Assembly (NCBI GenBank): GCA_947625655.1
Contig: CANQPD010000001.1
Coordinates: 62,001-126,000, forward strand
Reading direction: 5' to 3'
DNA length: 64,000 nt
Origin: an uncultured Dysosmobacter sp.
GTDB lineage: Bacteria > Bacillota > Clostridia > Oscillospirales > Oscillospiraceae
Below, one piece after another: positions 44,798 to 52,799 of this stretch (the first letter of the stretch is position 1; every line of letters starts with the position of its first letter). Below the pieces are notes generated by a model. It worked only from the letters and a program-made list of their open reading frames with translations. It was not told where the DNA came from and searched no databases. Position numbers and translations under genes: made by a program.

Positions 44798-45580
44798 TTG
44801 GAGAATCCCGTATTCAAACTGGAAAAGGTCGTCCGCTCCAAGGCGGAGGAGATGCAGGACTTTGAAGGCCCGCTGGACCTGATCCTATTTTTGCTGAGCA
44901 AAAATAAAATGGAGATCCAGGATATCTCCATATCCCTGATCTGCGACCAGTATCTGGCATGGCTGGAGCAGCGGCAGAAAATGGATCTGGAGGTCGCCAG
45001 CGAGTTTGTGGCCATGGCGTCCCATCTGGTGTATATCAAGACCCGGATGCTGCTCTCCATTGAGGACGAGGAGGCCCAGAGCGAAATGGACGCCCTGATC
45101 CAGTCCCTGGAGGAGCGCCGCCGGAATGAAAATTACGTCCGCGTCAAGGCGCTGGCGGCGCGGCTGGGGCCCATGGGGGAGTTCGGGCGGAACATCATCA
45201 CCCGGAACCCGGAGCCTGTGCGGCGGGGCAAGATCTATGAATACGACCAGGAAAAGGCGGATCTGATCCTGGCCATGGCCGAGATCCAGAGCCGGGCGGA
45301 GCGGACGCTGCCGCCGCCCAGGGCCGCCTTCCAGGAGATCGTGCAGCACGAGCCCTATCCGGTGGAGAGCAAGGCCCGGGAGATCATCCGCCAGCTGAAG
45401 GAGCATGGCATCACCCGGTTCCGGCTGCTTTTCCGGGGCAGCCGCAGCCGCAGCGAGATCGTGGCGACATTCCTGGCGGTGCTGGAGCTCTGCCGCGCCC
45501 GCGTGCTGCATCTGGCGGGCTCGGAGACGGACTGCACCGTGCGTCAGGCGGGCGAGCTGCCGGAGAATTTGACGTTGTAA
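44798..45580 (+). CDS. scpA: Segregation and condensation protein A
   Basis: 260 residues from TTG 44798 (MENPVFKLEKVVRSKAEEMQDFEGPLDLILFLLSKNKMEI), which has GAGGTGG 5 bases upstream; GTG 44789 in the same frame lies within that ribosome site. Kleisin subunit linking the SMC heads; N-terminal DFEGPLDLILFLL and C-terminal winged-helix (IVATFLAVLELCRARVL) are typical. Eleven bases after the S2P gene and followed by scpB. Confidence 0.95.
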   Translation: MENPVFKLEKVVRSKAEEMQDFEGPLDLILFLLSKNKMEIQDISISLICDQYLAWLEQRQKMDLEVASEFVAMASHLVYIKTRMLLSIEDEEAQSEMDALIQSLEERRRNENYVRVKALAARLGPMGEFGRNIITRNPEPVRRGKIYEYDQEKADLILAMAEIQSRAERTLPPPRAAFQEIVQHEPYPVESKAREIIRQLKEHGITRFRLLFRGSRSRSEIVATFLAVLELCRARVLHLAGSETDCTVRQAGELPENLTL

Positions 45581-45593
45581 GGAGCAATTTGCC

Positions 45594-46226
45594 ATGGAGA
45601 CCATGGAGATGAAAGAAATTGAATCCGCCATTGAGGGCATCCTGTTCGCCTCCGGCGAGCCCATCCATGTGGACCGCATCTGCGTGGCCCTGGACATGGA
45701 CCGCCCCACGGTGGAACAGGTGCTGCAAAGGCTGATGGATTACTACGCCTACGAGCGCCGGGGCATCCGCCTGCTGCGCATTGAGGACAGCTGGCAGCTC
45801 TGCTCCGCGCCGGATTACGCGGACGTGATCCGCAAGGCCTTTGAGATCCGGAAGCCCGCCAAGCTCAGCCAGCCGGCGCTGGAGGTCTTGACCATCATCG
45901 CCTATTATCAGCCCACCACCCGGGCCTATGTGGATCAGATCCGGGGCGTGGACAGCTCCTACACCATGGGGCTTTTGCAGGAGCGGAAGCTCATTGAGGA
46001 GTGCGGCCGGCTGCAGGTCCCGGGCCGTCCCAGGCTGTACCGGACGACCAAGCAGTTCCTGCGGGCCTTCCATCTCACCAGCCTGGACGATCTGCCGGAG
46101 ATGCCGGATCTGGGCGGCGAGGGGCAGATGCGCCTGAATGAAAGCGGCGAGGTCATCGATCCCGCCGAGCAGGCGGAGATCACCGGCGCCGACACACCGG
46201 AGGACGCGGATTTTCCGGAGGAATGA
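45594..46226 (+). CDS. scpB: Segregation and condensation protein B
   Basis: 210 residues with two winged-helix domains: IESAIEGILFASGEPIHVDRI and ALEVLTIIAYYQPTTRAYVDQIRGVDSSYTMGLLQERKLIEECG. It forms a complex with ScpA and SMC for chromosome segregation. The tail is acidic. Ribosome site AAGGAG 9 bases before the ATG. Confidence 0.96.
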   Translation: METMEMKEIESAIEGILFASGEPIHVDRICVALDMDRPTVEQVLQRLMDYYAYERRGIRLLRIEDSWQLCSAPDYADVIRKAFEIRKPAKLSQPALEVLTIIAYYQPTTRAYVDQIRGVDSSYTMGLLQERKLIEECGRLQVPGRPRLYRTTKQFLRAFHLTSLDDLPEMPDLGGEGQMRLNESGEVIDPAEQAEITGADTPEDADFPEE

Positions 46227-46258
46227 CCGACAGCCTTTGAAGCGGGGAGGTGAAGCCG

Positions 46259-46909
46259 ATGCTGTGGCTCTGGATACTGGGGGTGCTGGCGGCGCTGACC
46301 GTGCTGCTGTGCCGGACCCGGGTGGGAATCCGCGCGGCTTTCGGCGGCGGAACGCTCACCCTGGATGCCAAGGTGGGCTTATTCCATATCCGTATACTGC
46401 CTGCTAAAAAGAAACGGGAAAAAGCCGGAAAAAAAGCGGCGAAAGCGGAAAAAGAGAAGCCCCAAAAGCCAAAAGCACCGCTGCAAAAGCCGTCTCTGGC
46501 GGATATCAGGGACGCGGCGCGTACGCTGGCCCCGCCGCTGAAGCGCGCCCTTGGCCGCACGAGACGGGGGATTCGGATCCATCCCCTGCGGCTGAGCATA
46601 ACCGTAGGCGGAAGGGAGGATCCTGCCGCCGCCGCGGAGCTGTACGGGGATCTCCACGCCGGGGTCTGGACGGGGATGCCGGTGCTGGAGCAGCTGCTGG
46701 CCATTCCCGCGCCCCACATCCACATTGGTATCGATTTCGACGCACCGGACACCATAGCAGAGGGAGAACTGGGCGTCTCCGCCCGGATCGGGACGCTGCT
46801 GGCCGCCGCGCTTGGCGTCGGAATCCCGGCGCTGCGGTGGTTCCTGCGCTATCAGAAAAAGCATAAGCAACAGACGCCCGCCAAGGCCTCCCGGCAGGCG
46901 GCCGCGTGA
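46259..46909 (+). CDS. DUF2953 family membrane protein
   Basis: 216 residues. One N-terminal membrane helix (LWLWILGVLAALTVLLC), a beta-rich part (RVGIRAAFGGGTLTLDAKVGLFHIRILP), a Lys/Ala/Pro-rich charged stretch (about 51-80) and a C-terminal hydrophobic patch. DUF2953 (YtfI) usually stands before ytfJ, as here. Start ATG 46259, ribosome site GGGGAGGTG. Possibly a sporulation membrane protein (by context). Confidence 0.85.
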   Translation: MLWLWILGVLAALTVLLCRTRVGIRAAFGGGTLTLDAKVGLFHIRILPAKKKREKAGKKAAKAEKEKPQKPKAPLQKPSLADIRDAARTLAPPLKRALGRTRRGIRIHPLRLSITVGGREDPAAAAELYGDLHAGVWTGMPVLEQLLAIPAPHIHIGIDFDAPDTIAEGELGVSARIGTLLAAALGVGIPALRWFLRYQKKHKQQTPAKASRQAAA

Positions 46910-46925
46910 GAAAGGACGGTTTACA

Positions 46926-47324
46926 ATGGATAACACAATGGAGAAAAAAAGTCCGCTGAACGACCTGATGCGCTCCACGATGGAGAAGATCCACGAGATG
47001 GTGGACACCAACACCATCGTCGGCGAGCCCATCAACACAGTTGACGGCGTGACGCTGATCCCGATATCCAAGGTCAGCTTTGGCTTCGGGAGCGGCGGCG
47101 GAGACTACGGCAAGGCGGCAAAGGACGGCTTCGGCGGCGGCAGTGCCGCCGGCGTCAAGATCGATCCCGTGGCGTTTTTGGTCATCAAGGACGGCGTGAC
47201 CCGCGTCCTGCCTGTGGCGGTGCCTCCTGTGTCCACCGTGGACCGGGTGGTGGAAATGGTTCCCGATATCATGGATAAAGTGGAAAAATATTTCGACAAG
47301 AAGGAAGTAAAAGAAACCCTGTGA
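46926..47324 (+). CDS. ytfJ: GerW/YtfJ family spore protein
   Basis: 132 residues. Typical motifs: VGEPINTVDGVTLIPISKVSFGFGSGGGDYG and GGGSAAGVKIDPVAFLVIKDG. YtfJ/GerW is needed for normal spore germination in Bacillus. Seventeen bases after DUF2953. It supports a sporulation-related operon with dacF. Confidence 0.95.
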   Translation: MDNTMEKKSPLNDLMRSTMEKIHEMVDTNTIVGEPINTVDGVTLIPISKVSFGFGSGGGDYGKAAKDGFGGGSAAGVKIDPVAFLVIKDGVTRVLPVAVPPVSTVDRVVEMVPDIMDKVEKYFDKKEVKETL

Positions 47325-47368
47325 CAGGGGTATACTACCATCACTGTGAACAAATGAGGTGATGGTCC

Positions 47369-48460
47369 ATGCCAAAGCGCGTTTACCGCTGTCTGGCTTT
47401 TTTCTGCTTGCTGTTCAGTGTTTTACCTTGTCAGGCTGGCGCTGTCAGCACATCGGCCGCCTCCACCATTCTGATGGACGCGGACAGCGGCCGGGTGCTG
47501 TATGAGCAGAACGCCGACGCCCGGATGCTGATTGCCAGCACCACGAAGATCATGACGGCGCTGGTAGCCATCCGGGAGGGCAATCTGGCTGACACAGTCA
47601 CCGTGAAGCGGGAGGCCACGCTGACAGAAGGCTCCTCCATGTATCTGAGGGAAGGGGAGCAGCTGACGCTGGAGACGCTGCTGTACGGGCTGATGCTGTG
47701 CTCCGGCAACGACGCCGCCGTGGCCATCGCGGACCATGTGGGGGGCAGTCAGGCGGGCTTTGTGAAGCTGATGAACGAGACGGCCCGGGAGCTTGGGATG
47801 GATAACACCTCCTTTGCCAATCCAAACGGCCTGGATGACGAAAACCACTACTCCACCGCCAGGGACATGGCGGTGCTGGCCTGCGCGGCCATGGAAAACG
47901 AGACGCTGGTGCGGATCGTGTCCACCCGCAGCATCACCGTCGGCGGGCGGACCATGACGAACCACAACAAGCTGCTGGCCTACATGGACGGCTGCATCGG
48001 ATTGAAAACCGGCTATACCCGGGCGGCGGGCCGGACCCTGGTCAGCTGCGCGGAACGGAACGGGCAGCGGCTGGTGGCGGTGACCCTCCAGGACGGCAAC
48101 GACTGGGCGGACCACCAGGCGCTGTATGAATACGGATTTTCCACCTACCCCGCCAAGCGGGCGGCGGTTTTGGGGGAGACGCTGAAAAATGTGCCGGTTC
48201 AGGGCGGGCTTCGTCCCACAGTGCCGCTGGTGGCGGCGGACAGCTTCTCCTGGCCCCTGGCGGCGGGGGAACGGCTGGAGACCCGCATGGAGCTGGACAG
48301 GCCCCTGACAGCGCCGGTGAGCGCCGGGACGAAGGCGGGCCAGGCTGTGTTCATCCTGGACGGCCGGGAGATCGGCCGGGTGGACCTGCTGTGCGGCGCG
48401 TCCGTGCCGCCGAAGGTGGAATCCGCATGGAACGCCCTGAAGCTGGGCCTGCCGGAATGA
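47369..48460 (+). CDS. dacF: D-alanyl-D-alanine carboxypeptidase (PBP, DacF-like)
   Basis: 363 residues with signal peptide (about 1-27). Serine peptidase S11: STTK with Ser 57, SGND, and KTGYT. Trims the terminal D-Ala of peptidoglycan stem peptides. The C-terminal PBP5-type domain is present (SFSWPLAAGERLETRMEL), but the usual amphipathic membrane anchor is short. Ribosome site GAGGTGATGG. Its position after ytfJ favours a sporulation-linked DacF or DacB; housekeeping DacA is also possible. Confidence 0.92.
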   Translation: MPKRVYRCLAFFCLLFSVLPCQAGAVSTSAASTILMDADSGRVLYEQNADARMLIASTTKIMTALVAIREGNLADTVTVKREATLTEGSSMYLREGEQLTLETLLYGLMLCSGNDAAVAIADHVGGSQAGFVKLMNETARELGMDNTSFANPNGLDDENHYSTARDMAVLACAAMENETLVRIVSTRSITVGGRTMTNHNKLLAYMDGCIGLKTGYTRAAGRTLVSCAERNGQRLVAVTLQDGNDWADHQALYEYGFSTYPAKRAAVLGETLKNVPVQGGLRPTVPLVAADSFSWPLAAGERLETRMELDRPLTAPVSAGTKAGQAVFILDGREIGRVDLLCGASVPPKVESAWNALKLGLPE

Positions 48461-48472
48461 GGATCGAAAGAC

Positions 48473-49198
48473 ATGGAAGAACGACTGCAAAAACTGCTCT
48501 CCGCCGCCGGGCTCTGTTCCCGCCGGGCGGCGGAGGGGTACATCACCGCCGGGCGGGTCACGGTCAACGGCGAGACGGCGGAGCTGGGCCGGCGGGCCGA
48601 CCCGGACCGGGACGATATCCGGGTGGACGGAAAGCCCCTGTCGCCTCAGGCGGAGCCGGTCTATCTGCTGCTGAACAAGCCCCGGGGATATGTGACCACC
48701 CTTTCCGACGAGCAGGGACGGCGGACGGTGGCGGACCTGGTGAAGGACTGCGGTGCACGGGTGTATCCCGTGGGGCGGCTGGACCTGGATTCCGAGGGAC
48801 TGCTGCTGATGACCAACGACGGGGCTTTGATGCAGCGGCTGCTGCATCCCAGCTGCGAGGTCTCCAAGACCTACCAAGTCTCCGTCTACGGCCCGGTGGC
48901 CGGAGCGGCGGCACGGCTGGCCGCCGTCACAGACCTGGAGGGGGAGGCCATCCGCCCCGCCCGGGTGGAGGTGCTGCGGCAGACAGCCCGGACGGCGGAG
49001 CTCGCCATCACGATCCACGAGGGGAAGAACCGCCAGATCCGCCGGATGTGCGCCGCCTGCGGCCTGACGGTAAAGCGGCTGCGCCGGGTGCGGGAGCATA
49101 CCCTGGTGCTGGGAGATCTGCCCTCCGGAAAGTGGCGGCGGCTGACGGAACAGGAAACGGCGGCATTAAAAAATCAGGAATTAGGAGTTAGGATTTAG
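48473..49198 (+). CDS. rluB: Pseudouridine synthase RluB-like
   Basis: 241 residues. S4 RNA-binding domain (LQKLLSAAGLCSRRAAEGYI) then the RsuA/RluB catalytic domain with GRLDLDSEGLLLMTNDG, where the Asp is the nucleophile, and NRQIRRMCAACGLTVKRLRRV. Modifies 23S rRNA helix 89 region in the RluB case. The last nine residues (KNQELGVRI) are encoded by a short-repeat sequence that is one arm of an inverted repeat, so the C-terminus may have been replaced. Confidence 0.93.
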   Translation: MEERLQKLLSAAGLCSRRAAEGYITAGRVTVNGETAELGRRADPDRDDIRVDGKPLSPQAEPVYLLLNKPRGYVTTLSDEQGRRTVADLVKDCGARVYPVGRLDLDSEGLLLMTNDGALMQRLLHPSCEVSKTYQVSVYGPVAGAAARLAAVTDLEGEAIRPARVEVLRQTARTAELAITIHEGKNRQIRRMCAACGLTVKRLRRVREHTLVLGDLPSGKWRRLTEQETAALKNQELGVRI

Positions 49199-49271
49199 GA
49201 ATTTTTACTGTTCCGGCAGGTTCTGATCTCTAATTCCTGTTTTTGCAAGTCCATGAAAAAAACTTGCAAAA
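49175..49271. repeat. Short tandem heptamers and two inverted repeats after rluB
   Basis: Four GGAATTA-like heptamers (49177-49204) overlap the end of rluB. CAGGAATTAG (49175-49184) is perfectly inverted at 49230-49239. A second perfect inverted repeat, TTTTGCAAGT (49242-49251) and ACTTGCAAAA (49262-49271), abuts the -35 of the rpiR-type gene. Confidence 0.7.
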
Positions 49272-49276
49272 TGTGT

Positions 49277-49304
49277 TTGAATTGCTCTGGATTTGTGGTA
49301 CAAT
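49277..49304 (+). promoter_or_regulatory. Promoter of the rpiR-cmk-rpsA operon
   Basis: TTGAAT, 16 bases, TACAAT with extended -10 (TGG). Confidence 0.7.
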
Positions 49305-49380
49305 ACGGCAGGATGCGGCCTGCCGGAAGGGCAGGCCGGCGCCAGGAGAAAACAGAGAGAATGAACACGGAGGGAGCACC

Positions 49381-50247
49381 GTGGCCAAGAATATTTTACA
49401 TACCATCGAAAGCGGCATGAGCGGCTTTTCCAAGGGCCAGAAGCGGATTGCCGGGTATATTCTGGAAAACTATGATAAGGCGGCGTTCATGACCGCCAGC
49501 AAGCTGGGCAGGCTGGCGGACGTCAGCGAATCCACTGTGGTCCGCTTCGCCTCCGAGCTGGGGTACGACGGCTATCCCAGTATGCAGCGGGCCCTGCAGG
49601 AGATGATCCGCAGCCGCCTGACCTCCACCCAGCGGATCCGGGCGGCGGGGGACCGGCTCTCCGGCCAGGATCTGCTGGGTTCGGTGCTGCAGTCGGACAT
49701 CGACAAGCTGCGGGAGGTCGTCAGCGAGGCCGACCGGGAGGAGTTCAACGATGTGGCGGAACGCATTCTGAAGGCCAGACACATTTATATCCTGGGCGTC
49801 CGCTCGTCCTCCTTTGTGGCAGGCTATCTGAACTTCTATATGCATCTGCTGTTTGAAAACGTGACCCTGGTGCAGTCCAACGCCGCCGGAGAGATCTTCG
49901 AGCAGCTGTTCCGCATCGGTCCCGGAGACGTGATGATCGCCATTAGTTTCCCCCGGTACTCCAAGGTCACCATGAACACCGTCAAATTCGCCCAGGACCG
50001 GGGGGCCACCATCATCGCGGTGACGGACAACGAGCTGTCCCCGGTGTACCAGATGTCCGACGCGGCGCTGCTGGCGCCCTGCGAGATGATCTCCTTTGTG
50101 GACTCCATGGTGGCGCCGCTGTCCCTCATGAACGCGCTGGTGGTGACGCTTGCCTACCGCATGGGGACGGACGTGGCCACCACCTTCGGGGAGCTGGAGG
50201 ATATTTGGAACGAGTACGGCGTATTTGGAAAGATGGACGATGAGTAA
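49381..50247 (+). CDS. MurR/RpiR family transcriptional regulator
   Basis: 288 residues from GTG 49381, after GGAGGGAGC. N-terminal RpiR helix-turn-helix (FSKGQKRIAGYILENYDKAAFMTASKLGRLADVSESTVVRFASELGYDGYPSMQRAL) and a C-terminal SIS domain (HIYILGVRSSSFVAGYLNFYMHLL) that would bind a phospho-sugar. Unusual place: the first gene of an operon with an FAD protein, cmk, plsC and ispH/rpsA rather than sugar genes. It overlaps the next gene by 8 bases. Confidence 0.92.
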   Translation: MAKNILHTIESGMSGFSKGQKRIAGYILENYDKAAFMTASKLGRLADVSESTVVRFASELGYDGYPSMQRALQEMIRSRLTSTQRIRAAGDRLSGQDLLGSVLQSDIDKLREVVSEADREEFNDVAERILKARHIYILGVRSSSFVAGYLNFYMHLLFENVTLVQSNAAGEIFEQLFRIGPGDVMIAISFPRYSKVTMNTVKFAQDRGATIIAVTDNELSPVYQMSDAALLAPCEMISFVDSMVAPLSLMNALVVTLAYRMGTDVATTFGELEDIWNEYGVFGKMDDE

Positions 50248-51490
50248 GAGGACTGTAGTGATCGGCGGCGGCGCCGCCGGAATGATGGCCGCCATCTGCG
50301 CGGCGGAGCAGGGGGGCGCCGTGACGCTGCTGGAGCCCAACGAGCGGCTGGGCAAAAAGCTGAACATCACCGGCAAGGGCCGGTGCAATGTGACCAACAA
50401 CGCCGACCTGGAGACGCTGCTGGCCAATGTGCCGAAGAACGGGAAATTCCTGTACAGCGCCTTTTTCCACTTTGACGGGCGGGCCGCCATGGCCTTTTTT
50501 GAAGGGCTGGGCGTTCCGCTGAAAACGGAGCGGGGAAACCGGGTGTTTCCCGTCTCTGACCGGGCATTCGATGTCAGCGCCGCCCTGGAACGGCGGCTGA
50601 AGGCATTGAAGGTCGCCCTGGTCCGCGACCGGGCGGTATCCCTGGATATCGCGGACGGCGCGGCACAGGGCGTTATGGGGGAAAAGGGCCGTTATCCGGC
50701 GGACGCGGTGATTCTGGCCACCGGCGGCGTATCCTATCCCGCCACCGGCTCCACCGGCGAGGGCCACCGCATGGCGGCGGAGGCGGGCCATACCGTGACG
50801 CCGCTGCAGGGCTCCCTGGTGCCCCTGCGGGATTTTGGCGTGGGCAGACGGATGCAGGGCCTGAGCCTGCGGAACGTCAGCCTGACGGCGTTTGAGAACA
50901 ACAAAAAAATTTATACGGATTTCGGGGAAATGCTGTTCACCCACTTCGGTGTCAGCGGGCCGCTGGTGCTGTCCGCGTCGGCCCACATGCGGCATTTTGA
51001 GAAAAAAGCCTACCGCCTGGAAATCGACCTGAAGCCCGCGCTGGATGAGCGGCAGCTGGACAGGCGGCTGCTGTCCGATTTCACAAAATACGCCAACAGC
51101 GACTTCTGCAACGCGCTGGACGACCTGCTGCCCCAGAAGCTGATTCCCGTGATAGTGGAGTGGGCGGAGATCCCGCCCCACCAGAAAGTCCACGATTTGA
51201 CGAAAGAGCAGCGCCGCGCCCTTCTCCATCTGTTGAAGCATTTTCCCGTTGCCATTGCCGGGCCCTGCCCGGTGACGGACGCCATTGTCACCTCCGGCGG
51301 CGTCAAGGTCAGCGAGATCAACCCCGCTACAATGGAATCAAAGATTGTAAAGGGGTTATACTTTGCGGGGGAAGTGATCGATGTGGACGCCTACACCGGC
51401 GGGTTCAACCTGCAGATCGCGTGGGCCACAGGCCGTGCCGCGGGGATCGCGGCGGCGCGGAACGACACAGGACAGGAGAGAGACGCATGA
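50240..51490 (+). CDS. NAD(P)/FAD-dependent oxidoreductase, BaiN/HI0933 family
   Basis: 416 residues. Rossmann motif VVIGGGAAGMMAAICAAEQG, NERLGKKLNITGKGRCNVTNN, and the C-terminal GLYFAGEVIDVDAYTGGFNLQIAWATGRAAG, all specific for the HI0933/BaiN flavoproteins. BaiN reduces bile-acid intermediates in Clostridium, but most relatives are uncharacterised housekeeping proteins, often next to cmk as here. I do not infer bile-acid activity. Start ATG 50240 inside rpiR. Confidence 0.92.
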   Translation: MSKRTVVIGGGAAGMMAAICAAEQGGAVTLLEPNERLGKKLNITGKGRCNVTNNADLETLLANVPKNGKFLYSAFFHFDGRAAMAFFEGLGVPLKTERGNRVFPVSDRAFDVSAALERRLKALKVALVRDRAVSLDIADGAAQGVMGEKGRYPADAVILATGGVSYPATGSTGEGHRMAAEAGHTVTPLQGSLVPLRDFGVGRRMQGLSLRNVSLTAFENNKKIYTDFGEMLFTHFGVSGPLVLSASAHMRHFEKKAYRLEIDLKPALDERQLDRRLLSDFTKYANSDFCNALDDLLPQKLIPVIVEWAEIPPHQKVHDLTKEQRRALLHLLKHFPVAIAGPCPVTDAIVTSGGVKVSEINPATMESKIVKGLYFAGEVIDVDAYTGGFNLQIAWATGRAAGIAAARNDTGQERDA

Positions 51491-52161
51491 ATATCAGCAT
51501 TGCCATCGACGGACCCTCCGGCGCGGGGAAGAGCACCCTCGCCCGCAGCATGGCCCAAAAGCTGGGGTATCTGTATGTGGATACCGGCGCCATTTACCGC
51601 ACCATCGGCTACCATGCCTTTGCCAGCCATATCGACCCCAGGGATGAGGCGGCTGTTGCCGCCTCGCTGCCCGCGCTTCAGGTGGAGCTGGCCTACGGGG
51701 AGGACGGCCTGCAGCACATGCTGCTGAACGGCAGGGATGTGACGAAGGAGATCCGCCTGCCGGAGATCTCCATGTATGCCTCCGCCGTCTCCGCCCACCC
51801 CAGTGTGCGGGCCTATCTGCTGGAGATGCAGCGGGAGCTGGCCAGGACCCACAACGTCATCATGGACGGCCGGGACATCGGCACCGTGGTGCTGCCGGAC
51901 GCGGAGGTGAAGGTGTTCCTCACCGCTTCTCCGGAGGCCCGGGCCCGGCGCCGGATGCTGGAGCTGGAGCAGCGGGGGACCCCGGAGCCCTTTGAAAAGG
52001 TGCTGCGGGAGATCCGGGAGCGGGACTGGAACGACTCCCACCGGGCCGCGGCGCCGCTGCGGCAGGCGGAGGACGCCGTTCTGCTGGATACCACGGAGCT
52101 GGATTTCCAGGAGAGCGAGGCGGCCCTGCTGGAGATCGTTCGGAGGAGGACGGGCCGATGA
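51487..52161 (+). CDS. cmk: Cytidylate kinase
   Basis: 224 residues. Phosphorylates CMP and dCMP. Walker A SIAIDGPSGAGKSTLAR, GYLYVDTGAIYR, and VIMDGRDIGTVVLPDA for nucleotide binding. ATGA overlap with the BaiN-type gene and with plsC. The order cmk-plsC-ispH-rpsA is well conserved in Clostridia. Confidence 0.97.
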   Translation: MNISIAIDGPSGAGKSTLARSMAQKLGYLYVDTGAIYRTIGYHAFASHIDPRDEAAVAASLPALQVELAYGEDGLQHMLLNGRDVTKEIRLPEISMYASAVSAHPSVRAYLLEMQRELARTHNVIMDGRDIGTVVLPDAEVKVFLTASPEARARRRMLELEQRGTPEPFEKVLREIRERDWNDSHRAAAPLRQAEDAVLLDTTELDFQESEAALLEIVRRRTGR

Positions 52162-52799
52162 AACCGATGAACGGCTTTTTTGTGTTTGTCTATTACGTGG
52201 TGGGCTTTCTCACGCGGATCCTGTTTCCCACCACGGTGGAGGGGCTGGAGAAGCTGCCGAAAAGCGGTGTTTTGCTGTGCCCCAACCATTCCAGCAACTG
52301 GGACCCGGTGCTGCTGGGCACACGGCTGCCGGTGAATTACCGGCTCCACGCCATGGCCAAGGAGGAGCTGTTCCAAAACCCCGTTCTGGGCTGGATCATC
52401 CGCAAGCTGGGGGCGTTTCCCGTCAGCCGGGGCAGCAATGACATCAGCACCGTTCGGACGGCCATGCAGGTCATCAGGGACGGCGACAATCTGCTGATCT
52501 TCCCGGAGGGCACGGTGGTCCGCAACGGCGTGGGGTACATAGACGGCCTGCCCGCCCACGCCAAGGCGGGCGCGGCCATGATCGGCGTGCGCACCGGGGC
52601 CACGCTGGTGCCGGTGTTCATGGACGGGGAGAAGAAGCCGTTCCGCCGCACCCGCATCATTTTCGGCGACCCCTATGAGCCCCGCTACACCGGCCGGCGG
52701 GGGACCTCTGAGGAGATGCAGAAGATCGCCGACGACATTCTGGAGGCCGCCTACGCCCTGGGCGGTCAGGCCGTGGGGGGGAAGCCGCTGTGCGAGTGA
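52158..52799 (+). CDS. plsC: 1-acyl-sn-glycerol-3-phosphate acyltransferase
   Basis: 213 residues. Makes phosphatidic acid at the membrane. HX4D motif in CPNHSSNWDPVLL, and the second motif FPEGTVVRNG; N-terminal hydrophobic helix (FFVFVYYVVGFLTRILF). Overlaps cmk by ATGA and the ispH/rpsA fusion by 10 bases. Confidence 0.95.
   Translation: MKPMNGFFVFVYYVVGFLTRILFPTTVEGLEKLPKSGVLLCPNHSSNWDPVLLGTRLPVNYRLHAMAKEELFQNPVLGWIIRKLGAFPVSRGSNDISTVRTAMQVIRDGDNLLIFPEGTVVRNGVGYIDGLPAHAKAGAAMIGVRTGATLVPVFMDGEKKPFRRTRIIFGDPYEPRYTGRRGTSEEMQKIADDILEAAYALGGQAVGGKPLCE

Noticed and set aside
50240-51490. Bile-acid reductase BaiN
   Set aside because: The fold family matches, but neighbours are cmk and plsC, not bai genes; most relatives in this place are not linked to bile acids.
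51487-52161. cmk and the 40183 gene as duplicates
   Set aside because: They share only the P-loop type and belong to different kinase families.
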